64,000 nt of DNA from Pelagerythrobacter sp041912895 (GCF_041912895.1 NZ_JAYSGI010000002.1:248001-312000); one strand, 5' to 3'; shown: positions 35,080-43,742, numbered from the stretch's first letter. The notes: generated by a model from the sequence alone, not told the origin. Program-made: numbers and translations.

Positions 35080-36156
35080 TCAGGCGGCGAGCGGCTCGAC
35101 TTCGAGCGCGGCGAGACCGGCCAGGAACTGATCGGTCGCCGCGTCCCACGAATAGGCCGCGCCGAGCGCGGCGCAATCCGCCCGGTCGCTGAACAGCGCC
35201 GCGGCGATCGCGCGGTCGAGATCGTCGGACAGCGCGCCGACGCGGTCGGTCACGATGTCGCGCGGCCCCGGCACGGGAAAGCCGGCGACCGGGGTGCCGC
35301 AGGCGAGCGCCTCGATCATCACCAGCCCGAACGTGTCGGTCCGGCTGGGAAAGACGAACACGTCGGCATTGGCATAGCAGCCCGCCAGCGCCGCGCCGCT
35401 GCGGCGGCCGAGGAAATGCGCGTCGGGAAACCGCGCGGCGAGGCTGGCGAGCGCCGGGCCGTCGCCGACCACTACCCGGCTGCCCGGATAGGTGCCGCCG
35501 AGAAACGGCTCGAGGTTCTTCTCCACCGCGACCCGGCCGACGTAGAGCTGGATCGGGCGCGGCAGGCCGGCGAACTCGGGCGGTTCGGGCGCCGCCGGAT
35601 GGAAGCACGCCAGATCGACCCCGCGGCTCCAGTGATGCAAGCGCGTCAGGCCGTGGCCGCGCAGTTCCTCACGGATGCTCTCGGTCGCGACCAGCACCTT
35701 GCGCGCGGGGGCATGGAACCAGCGGATGTAGCGCCAGAACAGGCTCGGCGGCAGGCCGGTGCGATGCGCGACATAGTCGGGGAACTGCGTGTGGTAGGCG
35801 CTGGTGAACGGGATCGCGTGGGTGACGCAATGGCCGCGCGCGGCGAGACCGAGCGGGCCCTCGGTCGCGATATGGATCGCATCGGGCGCGATTTCGCTCA
35901 GCCGCCGGCCGACCGCGCCCGGCGCCATGATGGCGAGCCGGATGTCGGGATAGGTCGGGCACGGGATCGAGCGGAACAAGTCGGGCGAGATCACCTCCAC
36001 CTCGTGTCCGCGTGCGCGCAGGATGGCGCAGGTCGTCGTCAAGGTACGGACCACGCCGTTTATCTGCGGCAGCCAGGCATCGGTGACGATCGCGATACGC
36101 TGGGGGAACGGGCGAAACCCGCCCGTGTCGCTGGCGAACCCCGTCATCCGGTTCAT
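35080..36156 (-). CDS. Family 4 glycosyltransferase (MgtA/GDP-mannosyltransferase-like)
   Basis: A 358-residue GT-B enzyme. RIAIVTDAWLPQINGVVRTL is the typical start of the lipid mannosyl/glucosyl-transferase branch, with YHTQFPDYV in the acceptor domain, LYVGRVAVEKNLEPFL at the linker and FPSRTDTFGLVMIEALACG as donor site. It is coupled by ATGA overlap to the metallophosphoesterase gene, well outside the capsule island, so a membrane glycolipid is a more likely target than the capsule. Start 36156 (MNRMTG) replaces a shadow extension. Confidence 0.87.
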   Translation of the reverse strand: MNRMTGFASDTGGFRPFPQRIAIVTDAWLPQINGVVRTLTTTCAILRARGHEVEVISPDLFRSIPCPTYPDIRLAIMAPGAVGRRLSEIAPDAIHIATEGPLGLAARGHCVTHAIPFTSAYHTQFPDYVAHRTGLPPSLFWRYIRWFHAPARKVLVATESIREELRGHGLTRLHHWSRGVDLACFHPAAPEPPEFAGLPRPIQLYVGRVAVEKNLEPFLGGTYPGSRVVVGDGPALASLAARFPDAHFLGRRSGAALAGCYANADVFVFPSRTDTFGLVMIEALACGTPVAGFPVPGPRDIVTDRVGALSDDLDRAIAAALFSDRADCAALGAAYSWDAATDQFLAGLAALEVEPLAA

Positions 36157-37052
36157 GCCGCCACTTTCCCGGCGACCGCCGCGGCAGCTTCGAAACGTGC
36201 GCGCTTCGCCATTTCCTCGGGCCAGTGGAGCAGTTCCATGCGCCCGTCGAAGTGCTCGACCAAAGCATTGCACCCTTCGACCCAGTCGCCGTCGTTGTAG
36301 TACTCGATCCCGTCAAACGCGCGGATTTCGGCGGTGTGGATATGGCCGCATACGACGCCGTCGACCCCGCGCTCGGCGGCCGCGCGGGCGACGACTTCCT
36401 CGTACTTGGAAATGAATTCGACCGCGTTCTTGACCTTGTGCTTGGCGGTCTTCGACAGCGACCAATACGGCAGGCCCATCGCGGTGCGCGCGGCGTTGAC
36501 CCAGCGATTCATTCCCATCAGCAAGTGGTAGAGCGCGTCGCCCACCACCGCGAGCCAGCGGTGCGCGAGCATCACGGCATCGAACTCGTCGCCGTGCAGC
36601 ACCATCAGGCGGCGGCCGTCGGCAGTCTCGTGAAAGGCCGCGCGGCGAATCTCGACCCCGCCGAAATCCATGCCCGAAAACGGGCGCAGCATCTCGTCGT
36701 GGTTGCCGGGGATATAGACGATCCGCGTGCCGCGCTTGGCGCGCTTGAGGATACGCCAGACGATGTCGTTGTGCTCGGCGGGCCAATAGTGCTTCTTCTT
36801 CAGCCGCCAGCCGTCGATGATGTCGCCGACCAGATACATCGTCTCGCTGTCGGTATGGTCGAGGAAGTCGATCAGGAGCTGCGCGTTGCAGCCCTTGGTG
36901 CCGAGATGGACGTCGCTGATCCAGATCGTGCGATAGCGCCGCCGCTCGCCGCCCTCGGGCTCGGGGATAGCGCTGCGGACGGGCGGGAAACTCGCCACGT
37001 TCGCCAGATCGGCCAGTTCTTCGGGCAGGCCGCCGCCGCGCTTCGTGCTCAT
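36153..37052 (-). CDS. LpxH-like metallophosphoesterase (UDP-2,3-diacylglucosamine diphosphatase family)
   Basis: A 299-residue calcineurin-like phosphoesterase. The five metal-binding blocks are visible: WISDVHLGTKG, LVGDIIDGW, PGNHDE, HGDEFD and GHIHTAE. The length and the HLG and HGD details match the LpxH/YbbF branch that cleaves UDP-diacylglucosamine in lipid A synthesis, but alphaproteobacteria commonly use LpxI, so another nucleotide- or lipid-pyrophosphate is possible. ATG 37052 is used; GTG 37055 lies directly before it. It is coupled to a glycosyltransferase. Confidence 0.85.
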   Translation of the reverse strand: MSTKRGGGLPEELADLANVASFPPVRSAIPEPEGGERRRYRTIWISDVHLGTKGCNAQLLIDFLDHTDSETMYLVGDIIDGWRLKKKHYWPAEHNDIVWRILKRAKRGTRIVYIPGNHDEMLRPFSGMDFGGVEIRRAAFHETADGRRLMVLHGDEFDAVMLAHRWLAVVGDALYHLLMGMNRWVNAARTAMGLPYWSLSKTAKHKVKNAVEFISKYEEVVARAAAERGVDGVVCGHIHTAEIRAFDGIEYYNDGDWVEGCNALVEHFDGRMELLHWPEEMAKRARFEAAAAVAGKVAA

Positions 37053-37125
37053 CACCGGACCCTCGCGCGCAGTTGCACTCGCGAAAGGCCAATGACAGCC
37101 GATTGTTACAGGCGATTCACAATGG

Positions 37126-37152
37126 CGTTACGCTTCGGGGACAAGCGTGACG
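37126..37152 (-). terminator. Hairpin downstream of the quinone oxidoreductase gene
   Basis: CGTTACGCTT and AAGCGTGACG pair over 10 bp (one mismatch or G-U) around a 7-nt loop, 9 bp after the oxidoreductase stop on the minus strand. There is no T-run, so it would be a weak or Rho-assisted terminator. The rest of the 108-bp gap shows nothing recognisable. Confidence 0.35.
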
Positions 37153-37160
37153 GTTCGCGG

Positions 37161-38171
37161 TCAGCCGCCGGCGACCTCGAGCACGATCTTGCCGATGTGG
37201 TCGCCCGCCTCCATGTGCGCGTGGGCGGCGGCGGCCTCGGCGAGGGGGAAACTGCGGTCCATCACCGGACGCAGCGTGCCGTCTTCGAACAGCGGCCAGG
37301 CGTTCTTCTCGATCTCGCCCGCGAGCAGCGTCTTGAACGCGTCGGAACGCGGGCGCAGAGTCGAGCCGGTGAGGGTGAGCCGGCGGCTCATGACCACCGC
37401 CATGTTCACGTCCGCCTTCATCCCACCGAGCACCGCGATCGAGACATGCCGGCCGTCTTCGGCGAGGCATTTCATATTGCGCGCAACGTAATCGCCCGAG
37501 ACCATGTCGAGCACGACCTCGACGCCCTTGCCCCCGGTGAAGGCCTTCACTTCCTCGACGAAATCCTGCTCGCGGTAATTGATCGACAGGTCGGCCCCGA
37601 GTTCGCGCGAGGCGTCGCACTTGGCCGCGTCGCCGCAAGTCGTGATGACGGTAAGGCCGAAGGCCTTGCCCAGCATCGTCGCCATCGTGCCGATTCCGCT
37701 GGTGCCGCCGTGGACCAGCAGCGTCTCGCCGTCGCTCGCCCAGCCGCGCTCGAACACGTTGTGCCACACGGTGAACAGCGTTTCGGGGATCGCCGCAGCC
37801 TCGGCCAGCGGCATGTCGTCGGGGACCGGCAGGCAATGGCCGATATGCGCGAGGCAATATTCGGCATAGCCGCCGCCCGCGACCAGCGCGCAGTAGCGCT
37901 CGCCGATATATTCGCGCGGCAGCCCCTCGCCCACCGCGACGATCGTGCCCGAAACCTCGAGCCCCGGCAGCGGCGAGGCGCCCGGCGGTGGCGGATAGGC
38001 GCCCTGCCGCTGGGCGACGTCGGGCCGGTTCACCCCGGCATAGGCGACGCGCAGCAGCACCTGGCCCTCGCCCGGTTCGGGCACCGGCACCGTTTCCGGC
38101 CGCAGCACCTCCGGCCCGCCCGGCGCGTCGAAGCCGATCGCGGTCATCTCGCGTGGAATTTGCGCGTGCAT
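37161..38171 (-). CDS. NAD(P)H:quinone oxidoreductase, MDR family (PIG3-like)
   Basis: A 336-residue zinc-free medium-chain dehydrogenase/reductase. VAYAGVNRPDVAQRQGAYP and GLEVSGTIVAVGEG form the substrate half. The NADPH site is VHGGTSGIGTMATMLGKAFG, and AVIGPSEG-type zinc ligands are absent. YPPPPGASPLPGLE matches the PIG3/Qor branch that reduces quinones. It is divergent from the DUF1192 gene across about 98 bp and is followed by a hairpin. Confidence 0.9.
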   Translation of the reverse strand: MHAQIPREMTAIGFDAPGGPEVLRPETVPVPEPGEGQVLLRVAYAGVNRPDVAQRQGAYPPPPGASPLPGLEVSGTIVAVGEGLPREYIGERYCALVAGGGYAEYCLAHIGHCLPVPDDMPLAEAAAIPETLFTVWHNVFERGWASDGETLLVHGGTSGIGTMATMLGKAFGLTVITTCGDAAKCDASRELGADLSINYREQDFVEEVKAFTGGKGVEVVLDMVSGDYVARNMKCLAEDGRHVSIAVLGGMKADVNMAVVMSRRLTLTGSTLRPRSDAFKTLLAGEIEKNAWPLFEDGTLRPVMDRSFPLAEAAAAHAHMEAGDHIGKIVLEVAGG

Positions 38172-38269
38172 TTACCCCCCTGCCCCCTGTGGCCGTCCCG
38201 TCACGCCCGCGGACCTAACGCGCTCGCCCATTGACAGCAAGCACGGCGGCTTGCGACACTGTGCGCACG

Positions 38270-38473
38270 ATGGATGAGGACGACCGTCCGCGCCCCCGGG
38301 GCGATGCCGCGAGCAAGCTCGCCGCGGAGGATCTTTCGCCCTATTCGCAGGACGAGCTGGCGGAGCGCATCGCATTGCTCGAACGCGAGATCGCGCGGGC
38401 CGAGAAGCACCGCCTGACCGCCGCCGCGCACCGCGACGCAGCCGACGCCCTGTTCCGAAAGCCCACGGCATGA
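38270..38473 (+). CDS. DUF1192 family small protein
   Basis: A 67-residue protein: acidic start MDEDDRPRPRG, LSPYSQDELAERIALLEREIARAE as the conserved DUF1192 core, then RDAADALFRK. It is predicted to form a short coiled coil and has no known function. The family is restricted to alphaproteobacteria, which supports the taxonomic call. The start at 38270 fits the family; a 13-residue extension upstream does not. Confidence 0.85.
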   Translation: MDEDDRPRPRGDAASKLAAEDLSPYSQDELAERIALLEREIARAEKHRLTAAAHRDAADALFRKPTA

Positions 38474-38583
38474 TCGGGGCCGTTCGCATTCCGGACGGCG
38501 CCCACCATATAGGGTTCGTCAGCCACGCGGCGTCGAATTTCCACGATCGGGAAATGCCGCTTTTCACCACGGAAGACCGCTAG
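38470..38583 (+). CDS. Possible 37-codon ORF directly before clpA
   Basis: An ATG that overlaps the DUF1192 stop (ATGA) opens a 37-residue frame that ends with TAG immediately before the clpA ATG (TAGATG). Its product (MIGAVRIPDGAHHIGF followed by VSHAASNFHD and MPLFTTEDR) matches nothing I know. The exact tiling between two genes, using the junction types seen throughout this genome, suggests a real leader peptide or coupling ORF, but chance is possible at this length. Confidence 0.3.
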   Translation: MIGAVRIPDGAHHIGFVSHAASNFHDREMPLFTTEDR

Positions 38584-40944
38584 ATGCCCAGTTTCGCCCA
38601 GAACCTCGAAAAGACCCTCCACGCCGCGCTCGCCAGCGCGAGCGAACGGCGGCACGAATACGCCACGCTCGAGCACTTGCTGCTCGCGCTGGTCGACGAC
38701 GAGGACGCGGCGCAGGTGATGGCCGCGTGCGGGGTCGACATCGACGAACTGGGTGAGGCGGTGCGCCAGTATCTCGACCAGGAGTACCAGTCCCTCCGCA
38801 CCGAGGACGACGGCGATCCGCAGCCGACCGCAGGTTTCCAGCGGGTGATCCAGCGCGCCATCCTGCACGTCCAATCGAGCGGCAAGGACACCGTGACCGG
38901 CGCCAACGTGCTGGTCGCGCTGTTTTCCGAACGCGACAGCTACGCGGTCTATTTCCTCCAGCAGCAGGACATGAGCCGGCTCGATGCGGTCAGCTACATC
39001 AGCCACGGCATCGGCAAGGGCGGCAAGCAACTCGAAGCGCGCAGCGCCGAGGGCGTCGAAGGCGCCGCCAAGGCCGAGGACAAGCCCGACAACAAGAAGG
39101 AAACCGCGCTCGACCAGTTCACGGTCAACCTCAATGCGCGGGCCGAGGCGGGCAAGATCGATCCGCTGATCGGCCGCGGGCCCGAGGTCGACCGGACGAT
39201 CCAGATCCTCTGCCGCCGGTCGAAGAACAACCCGCTCTATGTCGGCGATCCGGGCGTCGGCAAGACCGCCATCGCCGAAGGGCTGGCGCGCAAGATCGTC
39301 GAAGGCCAGGTGCCCGAAGTGCTGCTGGACGCGGTGATCTATTCGCTCGACATGGGCGCGCTGCTCGCCGGCACGCGCTATCGCGGCGATTTCGAGGAAC
39401 GGCTGAAGCAGGTGGTTTCCGAACTCGAAGGCATGCCCGAGGCGGTGCTATTCATCGACGAAATCCACACCGTGATCGGCGCGGGCGCGACCAGCGGCGG
39501 GGCGATGGACGCCTCGAACCTGCTCAAGCCCGCCCTGTCGAGCGGCGCGATCCGCTGCATCGGATCGACCACCTACAAGGAATTCCGCAACCACTTCGAG
39601 AAGGACCGCGCGCTGCTGCGCCGGTTCCAGAAGATCGACGTCAACGAACCGACGGTCGAGGATACTGTGAAGATCCTGAAGGGACTGAGAAGCGCCTTCG
39701 AGGACCACCACAAGGTCAAGTACACGCCCGACGCGCTGAAGACCGCGGTCGAGCTGTCGGCGCGCTACATCAACGACCGCAAGCTGCCCGACAAGGCGAT
39801 CGACGTGATCGACGAGGTCGGCGCGATGCAGATGCTGGTTGCCCCCAGCCGCCGCAAGAAGAAGATCACCGCGCGCGAGATCGAGGCCGTGATCGCGACG
39901 ATGGCGCGCATTCCGCCCAAGACCGTCTCGAGCGACGACAAGAAGGCGCTCGAAAACCTCGAGCGCGATCTGAAGCACGTGGTGTTCGGGCAGGACGATG
40001 CGATCCATCGCCTCTCGACCGCGATGAAGCTCAGCCGCGCGGGCCTGCGCGATCCCGACAAGCCGATCGGCAGCTTCCTGTTCACCGGCCCGACCGGCGT
40101 CGGCAAAACCGAGGTCGCGCGCCAGCTCGCCAGCGTGATGGGCATCGAGCTGAAGCGCTTCGACATGTCCGAGTATATGGAGCGGCACTCGGTCAGCCGG
40201 TTGATCGGCGCGCCTCCGGGCTATGTCGGCTACGATCAGGGCGGATTGCTGACCGACGCGGTCGACCAGAACCCGCACAGCGTGCTGCTGCTCGACGAGA
40301 TCGAGAAGGCGCACCCCGATCTGTTCAACATCCTGCTGCAAGTCATGGATAACGGGCGGCTGACCGACCACCACGGCAAGACGGTCGATTTCCGCAACGT
40401 CGTCCTCATCATGACCACCAATGCCGGCGCGGCCGACATGGCGCGCCAGGGCATCGGTTTCGGCGACGTGAGCAAGGAGGATGCGGGCGAGGAAGCGGTG
40501 AAGAAGATGTTCACCCCCGAATTCCGCAACCGCCTCGATGCGGTGGTGCCGTTCGGCTATCTCGGCAAGAGCACGGTCGCCCGTGTGGTCGACAAGTTCA
40601 TCCTCCAGCTCGAGCTCCAGCTCGCCGAGCAGAACGTGCACATCCAGTTCGACAAGGATGCACGCGAATGGCTGGGCGACAAGGGCTACGACCGGCTTTA
40701 CGGCGCGCGGCCGATGGCGCGGCTGATCCAGGAGAAGATCAAGCAGCCGCTGGCCGAGGAACTGCTGTTCGGCAAGCTTTCCGATGGCGGCGAGGTCCAT
40801 GTGAGCGTGAAGGACGGCAAGCCCGCTTTCGAGCTTACTCCGGCTCCGCCGAAGGCGCGGCCGAAGCGGAAGGTCAAGAAGGCTGCGGCGAAGAAGACGC
40901 GGCCCGACGCCGATGCGAACGAGGACGCAGAAGGCGAGAAGTAG
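38584..40944 (+). CDS. clpA: ATP-dependent Clp protease ATP-binding subunit ClpA
   Basis: A 786-residue Hsp100 unfoldase: N-domain (1-145, start MPSFAQNLEKTLHAAL), first AAA module with Walker A GDPGVGKT near 221-228 and Walker B VLFIDEIHT, and second AAA module with GPTGVGKT near 502-509 and LLLDEIEKAHPD. There is no M-domain, which separates it from ClpB. The C-terminus carries a lysine-rich tail (RPKRKVKKAAAKK) beyond the usual end. It feeds substrates to ClpP; clpS is not adjacent. Confidence 0.96.
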   Translation: MPSFAQNLEKTLHAALASASERRHEYATLEHLLLALVDDEDAAQVMAACGVDIDELGEAVRQYLDQEYQSLRTEDDGDPQPTAGFQRVIQRAILHVQSSGKDTVTGANVLVALFSERDSYAVYFLQQQDMSRLDAVSYISHGIGKGGKQLEARSAEGVEGAAKAEDKPDNKKETALDQFTVNLNARAEAGKIDPLIGRGPEVDRTIQILCRRSKNNPLYVGDPGVGKTAIAEGLARKIVEGQVPEVLLDAVIYSLDMGALLAGTRYRGDFEERLKQVVSELEGMPEAVLFIDEIHTVIGAGATSGGAMDASNLLKPALSSGAIRCIGSTTYKEFRNHFEKDRALLRRFQKIDVNEPTVEDTVKILKGLRSAFEDHHKVKYTPDALKTAVELSARYINDRKLPDKAIDVIDEVGAMQMLVAPSRRKKKITAREIEAVIATMARIPPKTVSSDDKKALENLERDLKHVVFGQDDAIHRLSTAMKLSRAGLRDPDKPIGSFLFTGPTGVGKTEVARQLASVMGIELKRFDMSEYMERHSVSRLIGAPPGYVGYDQGGLLTDAVDQNPHSVLLLDEIEKAHPDLFNILLQVMDNGRLTDHHGKTVDFRNVVLIMTTNAGAADMARQGIGFGDVSKEDAGEEAVKKMFTPEFRNRLDAVVPFGYLGKSTVARVVDKFILQLELQLAEQNVHIQFDKDAREWLGDKGYDRLYGARPMARLIQEKIKQPLAEELLFGKLSDGGEVHVSVKDGKPAFELTPAPPKARPKRKVKKAAAKKTRPDADANEDAEGEK

Positions 40945-40982
40945 GTCGAGGAGGGGCTGTCGTTACAGTCCCCTGCCCTACT

Positions 40983-41058
40983 GTTGTCATCCCCGCGCAA
41001 GCGGGGATCCAGGGACTGACATCGCACCATGGATTCCCGCGTTCGCGGGAATGACAAC
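40983..41058. repeat. REP-type double palindrome (inverted pair)
   Basis: Two similar hairpin units face each other: CCCCGCGCAAGCGGGG in the left arm and TCCCGCGTTCGCGGGA in the right. The outer flanks GTTGTCAT and ATGACAAC are exact reverse complements, as are the GGATCCA/TGGATT-type inner flanks with few changes. The 76-bp element fills the clpA-exonuclease gap and resembles the short palindromic elements scattered in many alphaproteobacterial genomes. It may also terminate clpA transcription. Confidence 0.85.
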
Positions 41059-41112
41059 GCGTGAGGTCGCCTCACTACCGGAACCCCGCGCCCGGCCCGC
41101 CATTTTTCCAGC

Positions 41113-42117
41113 ATGGCACGCGACTTCGCATGGATCCGGCCCGAGCCGCATGGCATCCATGTCGTCCCCGCCGATTGCTGGATCGATCCCTCGAAGCCCG
41201 TCGATCACGCGTTGGTGACCCACGGCCACGCCGACCATGCGCGCGGCGGGCACGGGCGAACGGTGGCGACGCCCGAAACGCTGGCGATCATGAAGTTGCG
41301 CTACGCGACTTCGGATGGGGCGGTGCCGGTCGCCTACGGCGAAACCGTCCGCCTGCGGGGTGAGGTCGATGCGACCTACATCCCCGCCGGGCATGTACTC
41401 GGCAGCGCGCAGATCCTGCTTGAACACGCGGGCGAACGCGTCATCGTGACCGGCGATTACAAGCGCCGCCCCGACCCCACGTGCCCGCCGTTCGAAGTCA
41501 CCCCGTGCAACGTGTTCATCACCGAGGCGACCTTCGGCCTGCCGCTGTTCACCCATCCGCCGATCGGCGAGGAGATCGGCAAATTGCTCGACCGCCTCGC
41601 CGCGCATCCCGAGCGCTGCGTGCTCGTCGGCGCCTACGCGCTGGGCAAGGCGCAACGGGTGATCGCCGAGCTACGCGCCGCCGGCCACACGCAGCCTATC
41701 TACCTCCATGGCGCGATGGAGAAGATGTGCCGACTCTACGAGGATTTCGGCGTCGATCTGGGCGAACTGCGCCTCGTCGCCGATGCCGCGAAGGACGATA
41801 TGCGCGGCCACGTCGTCGTCTGCCCGCCCTCCGCCTTGAACGACCGCTGGAGCCGCCGCCTGCCCGATCCGATCACCGCCATGGCGTCAGGCTGGATGCG
41901 CGTGCGCCAGCGCGCGCGCCAACGCAACGTTGAGCTGCCGCTGGTCATCTCCGACCATGCCGACTGGGGCGAGCTGACCCGCACGGTGGAGGAAGTGGAC
42001 CCGCACGAAACCTGGATCACCCATGGCCGCGAGGAAGCGCTGCTGCGCTGGCACCAGCTCCACCAGCGCCGCGCCCGCGCGCTCGCGCTCGTCGGCTACG
42101 AGGACGAGGACGACTGA
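41113..42117 (+). CDS. Ligase-associated DNA damage response exonuclease (MBL fold)
   Basis: A 334-residue metallo-beta-lactamase/beta-CASP nuclease. The metal motif is THGHADHARGG (residues 36-46), with IPAGHVLGSAQ and VTGDYKRRPDPTCPPF as further signatures and SDHADW plus THGREE near the C-terminus. This family is typically encoded with an ATP-dependent ligase, an Lhr-type helicase and a phosphoesterase in DNA repair clusters. Here the ligase follows at once, translated from a CTG 3 nt after this stop. Confidence 0.9.
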   Translation: MARDFAWIRPEPHGIHVVPADCWIDPSKPVDHALVTHGHADHARGGHGRTVATPETLAIMKLRYATSDGAVPVAYGETVRLRGEVDATYIPAGHVLGSAQILLEHAGERVIVTGDYKRRPDPTCPPFEVTPCNVFITEATFGLPLFTHPPIGEEIGKLLDRLAAHPERCVLVGAYALGKAQRVIAELRAAGHTQPIYLHGAMEKMCRLYEDFGVDLGELRLVADAAKDDMRGHVVVCPPSALNDRWSRRLPDPITAMASGWMRVRQRARQRNVELPLVISDHADWGELTRTVEEVDPHETWITHGREEALLRWHQLHQRRARALALVGYEDEDD

Positions 42118-42119
42118 CC

Positions 42120-43712
42120 CTGGAACAGTTCGCCGCCCTGATCGACGCGCTGGTCTATACCCGCAGCCGCAACGAGAAGCTGCGGCTGATCGCGGAATAC
42201 CTCCAGCAGACGCCCGATCCCGATCGCGGCTGGGCACTGGCGGCGCTGACCGGCGGGCTCGATTTTCCGGCGGTCAAGTCCTCCACCATCCGTAAGCTGC
42301 TGCAGGAGCGGATCGATCCGGTGCTGTGGACGCTGAGCCGCGATTTCGTGGGCGACACGGCCGAAACGGCGAGCCTGCTGTGGCCGACCCCCGACGCGCC
42401 ACCCGCACCGCCCACGGTGTCCGAGGCGGTCGCCGCCTTGGAAGCGATGAACCGCAAGACCGCGCCTGCCGAACTGGCGAAGCTGCTCGACCGGCTCGAC
42501 GCCTCGGGCCGCTACGCGCTGCTCAAGCTCGCGACCGGCGCGATGCGGATCGGGGTGTCGAGCCGTCTCGCCAAGGTCGCCTTCGCGCAGGCGTTCGAAG
42601 TCGCGGTGGAGGAGGTGGAGGAACACTGGCACGGCCTCGCCCCGCCCTATCCCGAACTGTTCGCCTGGGCCGCCCACGGCGAAGCACCGCCCGACACCGC
42701 GAACCTGCCCACCTTCCGCCCGTTCATGCTCGCGCATCCGCTGGAGGACACGGTCGTCGACCTCGCGGATTACGTCGCCGAGTGGAAGTGGGACGGTATC
42801 CGCGTGCAACTGGTGCGGATCGGCGGCGAGACGCGGCTCTATTCGCGCGGCGGGGACGATATCTCGGGCACGTTCCCCGAATTGCTCGACGCGCTGCCGT
42901 TCGATGCTGTGCTCGACGGCGAGCTGCTGGTGCGCGGGGCGCATCAGGGCGGCGAGAAAGGCGGCGCGGCAAGTTTCAACGCGCTCCAGCAGCGGCTCGG
43001 GCGCAAGACGGTCTCGAAGAAGATGCTGGAGGAAAGCCCCGCGTTCGTGCGGCTCTACGATGCATTGATCGTCGAAGGCGAGGACTTGCGCGAGCGGCCG
43101 TGGTGTGTGCGGCGCGAGCGGCTCGAGGGGCTGATACCGCGCCTGCCCGAAAAGCATTTCGACCTGAGCCAGGTGGTCGATGCCGACGATTTCGACCATC
43201 TCGGCCGTATCCGCGAAGGGGCGCGCGACGATGCGATCGAGGGGCTGATGCTCAAGCGCCGCGATTCGCCTTACGTCGCGGGCCGGAAGACGGGGCTGTG
43301 GTACAAGTGGAAGCGCGATCCGCTGCTCGTCGACTGCGTGCTGATGTACGCCCAGCGCGGCAGCGGCAAGCGTAGCAGCTTCTATTCGGACTACACTTTC
43401 GGCTGCTGGGACGGCGATCCCGATACAGGCGCCGACCTGCTGCCGGTGGGGAAAGCCTATTCGGGCTTCACCGACGAGGAACTGAAGAAGCTCGACCGCC
43501 ACGTGCGCACGCACACCGTCAACCGCTTCGGCCCGGTGCGCGAGACCGACAGATCGCTGGTGTTCGAGGTAGCGTTCGATTCGGTCCACGCGAGCAAGCG
43601 CCACAAGTCCGGCCTCGCGATGCGCTTCCCCCGCATCCACCGCGTGCGCTGGGACAAGCCGGTGGACGAGGCGGACCGGATCGAAAGCCTTCGTTCGCTG
43701 ATCCGCGACTGA
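42120..43712 (+). CDS. ATP-dependent DNA ligase (ligase-associated type), apparent CTG start
   Basis: A 530-residue ligase if read from CTG at 42120. LEQFAALIDALVYTRSRN and RGWALAALTGGLDF match the normal N-terminus of the family. The adenylation lysine is Lys223 in EWKWDGIR, followed by YSRGGDDISGTFPEL, LDGELLV, EGLMLKR and the OB-domain end. The first permitted start in this frame is GTG 42321, which would delete 67 conserved residues. CTG 42120 has GAGGA nine bases upstream. An alternative CTG lies at 42114. It partners the upstream exonuclease. Confidence 0.88.
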   Translation: MEQFAALIDALVYTRSRNEKLRLIAEYLQQTPDPDRGWALAALTGGLDFPAVKSSTIRKLLQERIDPVLWTLSRDFVGDTAETASLLWPTPDAPPAPPTVSEAVAALEAMNRKTAPAELAKLLDRLDASGRYALLKLATGAMRIGVSSRLAKVAFAQAFEVAVEEVEEHWHGLAPPYPELFAWAAHGEAPPDTANLPTFRPFMLAHPLEDTVVDLADYVAEWKWDGIRVQLVRIGGETRLYSRGGDDISGTFPELLDALPFDAVLDGELLVRGAHQGGEKGGAASFNALQQRLGRKTVSKKMLEESPAFVRLYDALIVEGEDLRERPWCVRRERLEGLIPRLPEKHFDLSQVVDADDFDHLGRIREGARDDAIEGLMLKRRDSPYVAGRKTGLWYKWKRDPLLVDCVLMYAQRGSGKRSSFYSDYTFGCWDGDPDTGADLLPVGKAYSGFTDEELKKLDRHVRTHTVNRFGPVRETDRSLVFEVAFDSVHASKRHKSGLAMRFPRIHRVRWDKPVDEADRIESLRSLIRD

Positions 43713-43723
43713 GACCCCAACCG

Positions 43724-43742
43724 AAGTCGCGCGGCGCGACTT
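43724..43742. terminator. Short hairpin between convergent genes
   Basis: AAGTCGC and GCGACTT pair perfectly over 7 bp around GCGGC, 12 bp after the ligase stop and touching the carbonic anhydrase stop. There is no T-run on either side, so any bidirectional termination would be weak. Confidence 0.3.

Noticed and set aside
42321..43712. Shorter ligase starting at GTG 42321
   Set aside because: It would drop 67 residues that match the conserved ligase N-terminus and leave an unexplained 200-bp gap after the exonuclease.
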